From Ursus arctos (Eukaryota; Chordata; Mammalia; Carnivora; Ursidae), in contig NW_026622997.1 in the NCBI RefSeq assembly GCF_023065955.2, positions 18,332,001-18,396,000 of the forward strand: 64,000 nt of DNA. The letters are read 5' to 3'. Positions 11,536 to 20,630 of the stretch are shown one piece after another. How positions within the stretch are numbered: position 1 is the first letter of the stretch; each line of letters starts with the position of its first letter. The notes beneath the pieces are model-generated. The model saw only the letters and a program-made list of their open reading frames with translations, ran no database searches and had not been told where the DNA came from. The position numbers and the translations under genes were made by a program.

Positions 11536-12714
11536 TCCCGCTAAGCCAACCCACCTCAACCCACCCCCACAAGGTGTTTCCATCTGGGTCTTCAACCTCC
11601 CTCTCTATCTGTCCCCTTTCCTTAGTGTGGAAATGCACTCCAGTGGCCCCATTCTTAAACCACCAGCACAAACCCCCCACTGGATCCCGCCTCCCCCTCT
11701 GGCCGATGCTCAAAAGCCATCCCTAGCTGTCCCGGCAACAAAAATGCTCCTGGAGCCCAAGGGAGCACAGTCCCCAGAAAGTCTGCTTGTCAATCCAGCT
11801 CGCCCCAGCCCGTGCTGAGAAATGTCACTGGAGGAACCTGGTCCTCATTTCTGCATCTCAGAACTTGCCAACGTCCTTGGCGCATAGCAGACTCCTTGTC
11901 AGATGTTCTGAGTTATGCGAAAAAGCACCAAGGAAAGAAGCAGGAATAATCACTTCTGGAAAACCACACCTTCCCCCTGCTTGGAAAAAAAACTGGGCCT
12001 TGAGAAAACGTCATGCTTGATTCCCCCCAGTGAACAGGGCTCTGTAGTTTTAATCTGTCGGACTCTTGATTGCCAGCCTAGAATGCAGGGCATGGTAGAA
12101 AGGAAGGCTTAAGTGGTTCTTGTATTTTCTGGCCATGGTTTCCTCTTTCTCTTCCCTCTTAAAAAAAAAATAGTAATAAGGGGGGGCAATAAGAAGCTGA
12201 GGTTTTAAACCTCCCCAGAGGTCAAACAAATTGCATTTTTGCTACAAAGAGGGGGAGGAGGAGGGGAGGGGCAGATGGTAAATCGGCTGCAGAGACCCTT
12301 CCGGTGATGTCTTTCTTGGGGTGGGGGTGGGGGGAGTCCCAGCTGGCAAAACTGCCCCACAGGGCCGGCCCCTCCGGTGGGCAGATCCAATCGCAAATAG
12401 AGAAACAAGACGCGCCAGCAGGAGCCTCACCAGCTGGGAAATTATTTCCTAATAAAACTACAAAGGGAAGGACGATAACTGGGCACTGCTGACAAGTATT
12501 GTTGTCTTGTATCAAAATCTCTTTATAAACCTGTTTGAAGAACAGAGCTGGCTTCTCTTTGAAGTCCCAGTTCAAAGCCGTTGACTTGCAGGGTTCGCTG
12601 TGCGGCAGTGGGGGACGGCAAGAGAAAGAGGTCAGGAGGAATGGAGCCAACTCAGTGCAAATTCAGAGCTCGCCACTCTAGGGCAGAGTTTCGGGGTGAG
12701 ATGCTCGGTGGAGC
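11536..12714. other. Single-copy non-coding DNA
   Basis: No repeats recognised. The segment 12420-12600 (attatttcctaataaaac and following) is AT-richer and non-repetitive, so it is a weak regulatory candidate. Confidence 0.45.
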
Positions 12715-12905
12715 TCCTCGTTATTAATGATGACCCCCCCACACATGGAGCCCCCCTCTGTACCAGGCGCTGTCTGCAGACTGTCTCATGTCTAACACGA
12801 CAGCCCCAGGAGGTAAGTGTCGTCACCCTCATCTCATAGGTGAGGGACTGGGGCTGGGGTCTCAGCCCTTAGTCTGACCCCCAAACCCACGCATCCTCTG
12901 GTCCC
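12715..12905 (+). mobile_element. MIR SINE, forward
   Basis: 'gtaccaggcgctgtctgcag', 'gccccaggaggtaagtgtcg' and 'ctcatctcataggtgaggga' follow the MIR core order. Diverged. Confidence 0.65.
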
Positions 12906-13206
12906 TGAAAGTCTGCCCTTCCATGGCAGGTTGCCACAGGGACCCCCATGGCCAATTCTGTGGTCAGCAGCACCAAGCTGCAGCAGCTGGGACTGGGATG
13001 GAAAAGAAAAAATAATAGCACGGGTTCCGCCTCCCACCAACGTCTCCGTTCAGCCTACACAACACAGGCCCTGTGGGTACAGACGGAGGGCTCCTGCTTT
13101 CAGTGGAGGGACTGTTTTGCCACCATTTCCCCACACCCATGTGAAAACCAAGCCCCCAAGGGCAGGAACCCAGACCCATCCTGGAGGAGAAGAAAATTTA
13201 CTATTA

Positions 13207-13605
13207 ATAGGTTCAATTGTGTCCCTGCCCCCCCAAAAAAGAGGGTGAAGTCCTAATCCCCAGGACCTCTGAATACAGCCATATTTGGAAAGAGGTCTTT
13301 GCAGAGGGTCAAAGTAAGATAAGGTCCATGGCTTGGGCCCTAACCCAACGACTGGTGTTCTTATAAAAGCGGGAGCTGTGGACACAGAGACAGACACACA
13401 CAGAGGGAAGACAAAGTGAAGACACAGGGAGAAGCTCATTACAAGCCCGGGAATGCCCGAGGCCACCGGAAGTAAAAGAGAGACCTGGAACAAATTCTCC
13501 CTTCCAGCCTTAGAAGGAACAAATCCTGTCGGCACCTTGATTTTGGACTTCCAGCTTTCAGAATGGTGACACGATACATTGTTGTAAGCCACTCCAATTG
13601 AAGTA
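13207..13605 (+). mobile_element. MLT1-type LTR, 5' part, split by a Tigger-like element
   Basis: 'ttcaattgtgtccctgcccc', 'gtgaagtcctaatccccagg', 'tggtgttcttataaaagcgg' and 'acacagagacagacacacac' are MLT1 LTR words in forward order. The element stops at the TA preceding the inserted DNA transposon and resumes at 13943. Confidence 0.85.
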
Positions 13606-13942
13606 CAGTTGACCATTGAACAACTCAGGGGTTACGGACACCCACCGCCCAAGCAGGCAAAAATCTGAATATAACTCTTGACTCCCCCCCAAATGTAACT
13701 ACCCATAGGGTACTGCCGACCAGAAGCCTTCCTGATAACAGAAATAGTCGATTAACACGTTATTTTTATGTTCAATGTATGACATGCTTCCTTCTTACAA
13801 CCAAGTAAGCTGGGGCGGATGTTATTAAGGAAATCATAAGGAAGAGAAAATACATTTACAGTATTGTATGGCATTTATGGGAAAAAGTCTGCATAGAAGT
13901 GGCTCCCCGCTGTTCAAACCCGTGTTGTTCAAGGGTCAAGTG
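13606..13942. mobile_element. Tigger-like (Tc1/mariner-pogo) non-autonomous DNA transposon
   Basis: Terminal inverted repeats are visible: CAGTTGACCATTGAACAAC at the left, and the complement of the right end reads CACTTGACCCTTGAACAAC (2 mismatches in 19). A TA target duplication lies immediately outside (13604-13605 and 13943-13944). The interior includes cttcttacaaccaagtaagc. At 337 bp it is too short to encode transposase. The family name is my recollection. Confidence 0.85.
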
Positions 13943-13972
13943 TACTTTGTTACGGCAAGCCTCGGGAAATGA
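13943..13972 (+). mobile_element. MLT1-type LTR, 3' remnant
   Basis: 'tactttgttacggcaagcct' continues exactly where the MLT1 consensus (gtactttgttacggcagccc) is expected after the interrupted 'aagccac' at 13587. This shows one LTR cut in two. Confidence 0.8.
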
Positions 13973-14307
13973 GCACATCTACCATAGAGACACCTGCAGG
14001 GTACAGGAGAAGGACAAACTTCTGACCTTTCTGGACACTGCAGAGCGGAGAGCGTTTCCCTGTAGGTGCTGCAGCTCGGGAAGCGGGGGGAATGGAAGGT
14101 GGAGGAGCTGGCTCACACCCAGAATGGGGACCAGAGTCATGTCCTGACCACGGGTCATCCCCACTTCCCAGCTCGCAGTCATGCCTGTGCCCGATCATGC
14201 CCTGCATTCTCTTTACCTGGGTGCCACTCCCTTCACCTCCCACCCTCCCTCCCTCTCTCTCCTGGTACCTCCCCCAAAGGCAGGCTCCCCAGGTCTCCAA
14301 TCAGTGA

Positions 14308-14473
14308 CTTTCTAGGTGGGGGCCCTGGACCAGCAGCAGCAGCATCTGGGAAGCTGTTAGAAATGCCAATTCCTGGGCCCCACCTGAGACCTTCTGCATC
14401 TGAAGCTCAGGAGTGGGGCCCAGCAGGCTGCAGTTTAAGGAGACCACAGCATCCTGATGTTGGAGAGTCACTG
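14308..14473 (-). mobile_element. MER5A-like hAT-Charlie element
   Basis: 'ccctggaccagcagcagcag', 'gctgttagaaatgccaattc', 'ctgggccccacctgagacct' and 'gagtggggcccagcaggctg' match the reverse complement of MER5A almost end to end. Confidence 0.85.
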
Positions 14474-15779
14474 TTGAGCCGAAGGGGGCCTGAACTGGGT
14501 GTTGTTTTCCCGAAGATCACGTGGACGGTACAGCAGAGCCAGGAGCCAACTGTTTGCCCAGACATGCCTGTCTCATCAAACTCCTTGTTCCAACGGTTGA
14601 GGACATTGATAAATTGCAACGGGGGGTGTGAGGACAACACTTTGAGGACCTCTTTAGGGTGTCTCCTTGAGGACATACTTGGCCCCATAAAAAGCCTAGA
14701 GTTTTTGACTTTACAACGCAAGATCTTGGGTCTTATGACCCTCAGACTGTCGATACTTAGCCCCGGAATTAGCTCAGGGATCTCTCACCAGGTACACACA
14801 AATCAAGTGAGTCCTCTTGTCTCGAGGAGATAAAGAAGTTTTCGTAGTTTGTTCTTCTATCGTTCTGGTCGAAATCAGTGTGAAACTCTCCAGACTTGTT
14901 AGCGTCTTTGGTGCTCCCCCGTGTTAATGTAGCTCCGGTGATACGTACCCCTTCGGTGCCATTCTCTTCTCTCCTCCCACCTTGTTAGAAGGGGAACTTG
15001 TTGGCAGGATTGTTACTTTTCCCTAACACACAGGCAATGGTTGGTAAATACTCCGCAGGTCTTCTGCTTCACCGTCCAAGCCCGCGGGTGGGGTTGGGTC
15101 GGGGAGGGAACAGGTGAAAGCGACTGTCCTCAAACATCTTTTCTCCAGGACGAATCTTTCCAAGACCTCACATCAGTCATGCATCTTTTCCCAGCATTGC
15201 TCTCCGATGGGCCCCATCTGCGCAGCTCTTCCTCTTCCTGCTGCCTCGCGCTATCATGATCTTCTTCTCCGCCTTGACAGCCCCCGACACATTCCATCTA
15301 GAAACAGGGAGTCGTCTGTTGTTGTCATGCTCACCCCCACTTCGAATGGCAGCGCCATGAGCCAGTGATGTGGTCTGTGCTTTGCCGTTTTCCCCAAACC
15401 TGCACAAGCACGTTGGAGGCAGGCCACCGTCCCCAGAAGTCCCAAGCCCTCCCTTCCCGAACCTTCCATGCCCGTCCCCTTCCAGAAGAGCAGCCCCAAG
15501 ATGCCGTGGTTCTGACTTCCTCTCCAACAGAGCAGCCTGCAGAATGGAAGCCTTTCGCTGTAAAGAACATGAGACTGCTACCCGCCCTCAAGACATCCAG
15601 TTGTCAGCCTCTTCCATCGGCAGCTTTCCGACTCATAAAAATATCACCTCACACAGTTTCTCATGAACCCGCTGCCAAGGGAGCAGGGGCCACAGCGTTG
15701 GGGCTGACAGAACGACGTGGCGAGGAGAAGGCAGGGCGTTGAGACGGGCATCTGTCGTCCCCAGCAGGTCTCCCCCTTG
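14474..15779. other. Single-copy non-coding DNA
   Basis: About 1.3 kb without a repeat I can name. It contains the end of a 255-codon frame and several 80-125 codon frames on both strands, none with a recognisable domain. Confidence 0.45.
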
Positions 15780-15874
15780 GCAGAGAATCCTTGAATCTGC
15801 TCTACTTCGTGCCATGCAAATGAGGTGTTGATGAGGTCACCGCATTCTGCCGGATTATTATCTCTGACATTTTA

Positions 15875-16010
15875 TTCATAATAATTATAGAGCCTTTCCA
15901 CCTTCAAAGTGCTTTGCAAACAATAATTAATTAATTAACACTCATAACACCCTGGCGAGGTAGCTTAGTATTATTAATTTATCTCTACAGTATATTATTA
16001 TCCACCGTTT
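15875..16010 (+). mobile_element. Ancient SINE relic (MIR/AmnSINE-like)
   Basis: 'cttcaaagtgctttgcaaac', then 'attaattaattaacactcat' and 'aacaccctggcgaggtagct', resemble the core shared by very old amniote SINEs. Such copies are sometimes conserved as regulatory DNA. The family is uncertain. Confidence 0.45.
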
Positions 16011-16023
16011 CCTCCCTCCCCAC

Positions 16024-16048
16024 AAAAAAAAAAAAAAAAAAAAAAAAA
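16024..16048. repeat. A(25) homopolymer
   Basis: An uninterrupted run of 25 A. No SINE or L1 body directly precedes it on either strand, so it is not an obvious retroposon tail. Confidence 0.9.
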
Positions 16049-16611
16049 GACCATTGAGCTTCTGCACTGTGTTGCTCGTCCTTTCTGGGCCAGTCCTCCC
16101 CGTTTTCCCACCTGGTCTTCCGCTCTGTTCAGCAATGAGATGCATACACCTCTTTAGATTCCAGACCCAGTTCGCCACCAGCAATCACCCCGCCAGTCCT
16201 GGCGTTGAGTTGAGGTCATGGATTCGTTTCTCTCCTCCCAGCATCTTCTATTCACGCAATTCTTCCCGCCCCACCCCTTGCCTTTAGCTCTACCCTGTTC
16301 CTGCTCTATTTCTTCCACCTCTAACTTCGTGTTTCTATGATTCTAGTACAAACGTATCTCTAACCCCCATTCGTGATCTTGTCTTGGGCTTTGTGCTTCC
16401 TGTTTCTACATTCTACCCACCAACGGGCTCCCCATCCATCCTCCTAGTTATTTGGATTTTAATTATGTAAATTAGACTTCTCTGAGGGCTGCTTCAAGGA
16501 AGGCTATCATTTCACCCCTTCTCCCTACTCCAGCCCTTCATTTTTTTATCTCATTTTCTTCTTGGGGCATATTGTCCTCTCCCTGTCTAATCCTGCCATC
16601 CTCAGGGCACC
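16049..16611. other. Pyrimidine-rich single-copy DNA
   Basis: CT-rich, no gene. Parts resemble degraded L2 (for example 'cttctctgagggctgcttca' at 16470-16490) but not strongly enough for an L2 call. Confidence 0.4.
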
Positions 16612-16965
16612 CTTTCATTCACTCACTTGTTCCATGCCCGGCCCGAGCACCTGCTGCAGGTGGGGCTCCATGCTCCCGCAGGGGTGGGGAGAGGACAACC
16701 CGGACAAATTAGGATCCAGGCTCCATCCCCAAAGAAGATGAGATAAGCACAATGACAGGAGGGTATCTGAGAAGCTCTGTGGGAATTCAAGGTGGTGATT
16801 AATTGCCATTCTGCCCGGGAGTCGGAAGAGGAGAGGCGGCACAGAAATTGCCACAGAAGCGAGGACACTTGAAAGATGAGTGGGCTGGGTTTTGCCTGGC
16901 AGAGGAAGAGGGAAAGGTCATCCCAGGCGTCAGGAGCAGCGTGAACAAGGCGATGTGGCATGGGC
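16612..16965 (-). mobile_element. L2 LINE, reverse
   Basis: 'ttcattcactcacttgttcc' and 'gagcacctgctgcaggtggg' start it. Then 'agaggaagagggaaaggtca' and 'aggagcagcgtgaacaaggc' follow in the order of the reverse-complemented L2 3' region. Confidence 0.6.
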
Positions 16966-17093
16966 TCAGATTACTCAGCCTCTGATTTCACCTTGAGCCA
17001 CCAGTGACAGGAGAAGAAGGGAGGGGTGGACAAGGGAGGGGAGGAGGGGGGAGAGGGGATGAGCACCACAAGCATCGAAGGGGGCAATGATTT

Positions 17094-17286
17094 TTTTTTA
17101 AATTTTATTTATTTATTCGACAGAGAGAGAGACAGCCAGCGAGAGAGGGAACACAAGCAGGGGGAGTGGGAGAGGAAGAAGCAGTCTCCCAGCGGAGAAG
17201 CCTGATGTGGGGCTCGATCCCAGGACTCTGGGATCACGCCCTGAGCCGAAGGCAGACGCTTAACCGCTGTGCCACCCAGGCGCCCT
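17094..17286 (-). mobile_element. Can-SINE, SINEC1-type, reverse, with long TSD
   Basis: A 14-bp duplication gggggcaatgattt (17080-17093) / ggaggcaatgattt (17287-17300) with one mismatch flanks a complete element: T-rich start, cgacagagagagagacagcc tract, B-box relic ggctcgatcccaggact, terminal gccacccaggcgccc. It looks like one of the youngest insertions here. Confidence 0.97.
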
Positions 17287-17324
17287 GGAGGCAATGATTT
17301 AACCAAAGATTTTCTAGGGAGAAC

Positions 17325-17440
17325 GAGTAGAGTAGGTGCTTACTTAACAATTATGCAGTACCAGCTCCCTGCCAGGCACCGTTCCAAGTGCTTTTCAAAT
17401 ATTAACTCATTCAATCTTCTCTTGAAAGAGATTTCTAAGC
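17325..17440 (+). mobile_element. MIR SINE, forward
   Basis: 'ctccctgccaggcaccgttc' then 'caagtgcttttcaaatatta' and 'actcattcaatcttctcttg' are the classic central MIR words. Confidence 0.75.
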
Positions 17441-17469
17441 CCAAGATGGAGGTGCTCCTGCCCAGGGTG

Positions 17470-17734
17470 CCATGTCAGCAAACATCAGCTTAGCTTAGAG
17501 AACTCCCGTGTCCCCGTGCTCGACCAGAAATGCAGTCTCCCCATCCAGCCCGCCGATCTCCAAATGCCAAAATTTCTCACCCTGAGCAAGGCTGCCTAGT
17601 GGCCTCAGCCAATCAGATATTTTCTATTACTCCCTTCCTCCTTCTTTATTGTTCATCTTATAAAAGCGCCCAGCCTTCCACCCCGTTTTGCAGCTACTTT
17701 TCTGTGCGTGGGTGATAAGAGCACCCAAAATCTC
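17470..17734 (+). promoter_or_regulatory. Promoter-like segment, probable LTR fragment
   Basis: A CCAAT box in cagccaatcagata (17605-17620) lies about 45 bases before a TATA-type cttataaaagcgcc (near 17660). It is followed by GC-rich leader-like text. The layout, the segment length and its abutment on an L1 relic suggest a fragment of an endogenous retroviral LTR rather than a cellular promoter. Family not recognised, activity unknown. Confidence 0.4.
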
Positions 17735-18056
17735 CTCTCGTAGCAATATCCAGTATTCAAAACAGTATGATTAAGTATAATCATCACACTGTACATTAAA
17801 TCTCTAGATTTATTCATCCTACAATCCGATTACATACGCTTTGGCTACATCTCCCCATTTCCCACACTTCCGCATTTCCGGTAACCACCATTCTACTCCC
17901 TGCTTCTGTGATTCTGACATTTCTAAATGTCACGTATACGTGAGATCGTGTAGCTTTTTTACATGTCTGGCTCTTTCACTGAGCGTAATGTTCTCCAAGT
18001 TCACCCGTGCTGTTGCAAATGACAGGATTTCCCTTTTTAAGGCTGAATAATATTCC

Positions 18057-18109
<53 letters not shown>

Positions 18110-18267
18110 ACACCTAGCACATCTAACGTATCCATTCACCCATTGATGGGCACTTGGGTTGTTTCCATATCTTGGCTATTGTGACTAATGCTACAGAGAA
18201 CGTGGGAGCACAGACATCTCTTTAAGGTACTGATTTCATATCTTTTGGGTATAAACTCAGAAGACAG
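17735..18267 (-). mobile_element. Old L1 LINE, reverse, part 1
   Basis: 'ctttcactgagcgtaatgtt', 'aaggctgaataatattccac', 'tgatgggcacttgggttgtt' and 'ccatatcttggctattgtga' are hallmark words of reverse-oriented L1 ORF2/3' sequence. A TG microsatellite has expanded inside it. Interrupted at 18268 by a Can-SINE. Confidence 0.85.
18059..18105. repeat. (TG)n microsatellite within L1
   Basis: About 23 uninterrupted TG units sit where L1 copies usually read 'ccattgtatgtatat', an expansion nucleated by the L1 sequence. Confidence 0.95.
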
Positions 18268-18472
18268 GGGCGCCTGGGTAGTGCAGTCATTAGGCGTCTG
18301 CCTTTGGCTCAGGGCGTGATCCCGGCGTTCTGGGATCGAGCCCCACATCAGGCTTCTCCGCTATGAGCCTGCTTCTTCCTCTCCCACTCCCCCTGCTTGT
18401 GTTCCCTCTCTCGCTGGCTGTCTCTATCTCTGTCGAATAAATAAATAAAATCTTTAAAAAAATAAAACAAAT
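18268..18472 (+). mobile_element. Can-SINE, SINEC1-type, forward
   Basis: A 15-bp duplication aaactcagaagacag (18253-18267) / aaacacagaagacag (18473-18487) with one mismatch flanks a complete element: gggcgcctgggtagtgcagt head, B-box relic tgggatcgagccccaca, CT body, aataaataaaatctttaaaa tail. It interrupts the L1. Confidence 0.97.
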
Positions 18473-18639
18473 AAACACAGAAGACAGACTGCTGGATCAT
18501 ATGGTAGTTCTATTTTCAGTTTGTTGAGGAACTTCCATACTGTTTTCCTTAATGGTCCCACCAACAGTGTGTAGGGTTCCCTTCGTGCCCTTGCCGTCAC
18601 TTGTTACCTTTTCCCTTTTTGCTACTAGCCCTCCTCACA
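18473..18639 (-). mobile_element. Old L1 LINE, reverse, part 2
   Basis: Resumes with 'gctggatcatatggtagttc' and 'ggtcccaccaacagtgtgta' in register with the preceding part. It stops at tcctcaca, where a 100-bp foreign segment begins. Confidence 0.85.
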
Positions 18640-18739
18640 TTATCGAGTACTTTGAAGGTTGGAGGGCTAATTATTTAGCGAGTTCCCTCCCTTCCCCCAA
18701 GTCTCCTTGACAGCATTTGTCTCTTTCCCTCATGGGGCG
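18640..18739 (-). repeat. 100-bp inverted templated insertion into L1
   Basis: This segment is the reverse complement of 20530-20629, with 97 of 100 bases identical and no gaps. It is bounded by an 8-bp direct repeat tcctcaca (18632-18639 and 18740-18747). Removing it restores L1-like text 'ctactagccctcctcacagg'. There is no poly-A tail and no transposon end. Identity to the source continues 4 bases (tcct) into the right-hand repeat and 1 base into the left. Confidence 0.9.
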
Positions 18740-18775
18740 TCCTCACAGGTGTAAGAGGATAAGTCCATCTTAATT
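18740..18775 (-). mobile_element. Old L1 LINE, reverse, part 3
   Basis: 'cacaggtgtaagaggataag' continues the L1 reading (compare the L1 consensus 'aacaggtgtgaggtgata') directly after the inserted segment, then the relic ends. Confidence 0.7.
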
Positions 18776-18975
18776 AGTTTTAGTGCACAGCTTAACAGAG
18801 TTAAATACATTCCCATTGTTTTGCAAGCAATCTCCAGAACTTGTCACCTTGCAACATAGAAAGTCCGTATCCATTAAACGACAACTCCCCAGTCCCCTTT
18901 GCCCCGGTGCCTGGCAACCACCCTTCTACCTTCTGTCTCTATGAATTTGACTTCTCTGGGTATCTCCAACCCCCA
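18776..18975 (-). mobile_element. Second L1 LINE 3' fragment, reverse
   Basis: 'ttaaatacattcccattgtt', 'gtatccattaaacgacaact' and 'cctggcaaccacccttctac' are reverse L1 3' UTR words. They repeat a part of L1 that should precede, not follow, the previous fragment, so this is a separate insertion or a rearrangement. Confidence 0.75.
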
Positions 18976-19699
18976 CTTTTAATTGCCTCACGGGTTTAGT
19001 ATCAGAGGCTGTGCTCCAGTGTGTGCAGAATATTTTATTTTAGGCCATCTTAGTCTCACTGTGAGCTCCCATCCTGCTAGGGTGGCAGAAATTCCAGCAC
19101 AGTCATTATCAGGCCCACCTGCTCCAGGTGGGGGTTGGGCAGTGATAAGACCTCCTCTATCACCAAAGCACTGGGGAGCTTTTCCTGTCCCCAGAGTCCT
19201 CCATTGCCTCAATCCATAGGGACCTCCAGGGCCAGTGGCTCGTCTGCCTCAGGGTCTCATTTGGGGAGCTCAGGGTGAGGCTGGGAGCCCCTGTGTCTCA
19301 CCAGCTTCTAGGTCTGCTACTCCCACATTTTTGTGATCTTTCCACATTTCCTGACCTCTCTGTCTCCCTCCCCTTCATCATGCTCAAAGCCCTCTCTCAC
19401 CCAGCCTCTGGCCCTTAGAGTTATCTCTTTCTCCTCCTGATGCCCTCAAAGGCCTCTTCTCTCCCCTCTACCCCTGGAACCCCAGCATCCTTTCTTCAAA
19501 GAGCTTGGGAGTTTTACAAAAGCCTTTGACTTCAAGCAGCTTCTGTTTTCTGCCCTGGAAATATCCTGAGGCAAGGACAGGCAAAGAGCCAGTCTACCTG
19601 TTGACCTGAGGGAACATGGAAATAGAGCAAAATACAAAACAATCGCTCAAAGTATCATTTGCCATATTTATAAAATATTTTCATACTTTTCTCCCAACT
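18976..19699. other. Single-copy non-coding DNA
   Basis: CT-rich right half may include degraded L2 sequence. No gene or confident repeat. Confidence 0.45.
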
Positions 19700-19795
19700 A
19701 GACTCAACCTGCCTTCAGAACTAAGTATTGTCTTGTCTTTGTATCTCCACCATCTCTACAACCATAGTAGCCTCCCAGTACGCTTGGTGAATACA
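19700..19795 (+). mobile_element. L2 LINE 3' end fragment, forward
   Basis: 'ttgtcttgtctttgtatctc' and 'cgcttggtgaatacagac' resemble the L2 terminus (cttgtctttgtatccccagc through gctcaataaatatttg). Short and diverged. Confidence 0.45.
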
Positions 19796-20525
19796 GACAA
19801 ATGGACGCATGACTTACACTAACTCGGGATTTTTCGCCCCAAACTTCCCTGCCCGTAATAGGCACACAGGTGCACCAAAGACCTAGTCTTGGGCTCCAGT
19901 AGGGGATATGTAAGTGTAATCTGAATACCTACAATATTTATTTCACCCTTGGGTTTCCCCAACTAAAAATGGACACACAATTCAAGATTTTAAAATAAGA
20001 GAACAAGATATCTTATTTCCAAACCATGGTGTGTCACGGGGGACAGAGAAGCACTATGATATCCTCCCTCCAGGAGACAGCCTGAACTCACCACTCCCAC
20101 AGGACAGCTCAGAACCAGTTCTCTCCCACCTGGCACTAACCTGGAAGGGGAGCAGAACCTACCGGGTTCCTCCTAGGGAGCCGTGCTCTGGGAAAAGAGT
20201 CAGAAGAGGGAGAAGGGAGAATGAATTAATAGAGAAGGGGTCTCCCATTGAAGCTGGAGCAAATCTGGACACACAAGGACATCCGTCTCCTCCTTAGCAA
20301 ACGAAGACCTGTTGTTGGCCATGCCCAGTTGGAAGCGTGGGAACCCACGGTCTTCTGGAGCCTTGGCCAGCTCTGGCATAAAGAAAGCTGGATGGTGCTG
20401 CCAGTCTGGAGAAAAATCTCAGCTCCAGCAGCAGCGCAGTGGCCAGACGGGTGCTCTGGTCCGGCCATCTGGAATGGTCGGCTCTATTAACTGACCCCGG
20501 GTTCATCCTCTCTTATTCACTTCAA
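19796..20525. other. Single-copy non-coding DNA
   Basis: No repeat or gene recognised. Confidence 0.5.
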
Positions 20526-20630
20526 AGGACGCCCCATGAGGGAAAGAGACAAAGGCCGTCAAGGAGACTTGGGGGAAGGGAGGGAACTCGCTAAATAATT
20601 AGCCCTCCAACCTTCAAAGTACTCTATAAT
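20526..20630 (+). repeat. Presumed source of the inverted insertion at 18640
   Basis: 102 of 105 bases match the complement of 18639-18743. Here the segment runs smoothly into flanking text (tcattaattaatccaccc) with no target-site duplication, so I take it as the original. The right edge (ccttcaaagtactctataat) resembles the core of a very old amniote SINE. Confidence 0.85.

Noticed and set aside
14066..14833. 255-codon plus-strand open frame, the longest credible-looking frame
   Set aside because: It overlaps a MER5A transposon relic in the middle, shows no recognisable domain, has no flanking splice signals I trust, and its length is not surprising in GC-rich DNA of this size.
15005..15260. 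Possible processed-pseudogene or LTR text (TG-rich and pyrimidine-rich words)
   Set aside because: I could not match it to any gene or repeat family in either orientation.
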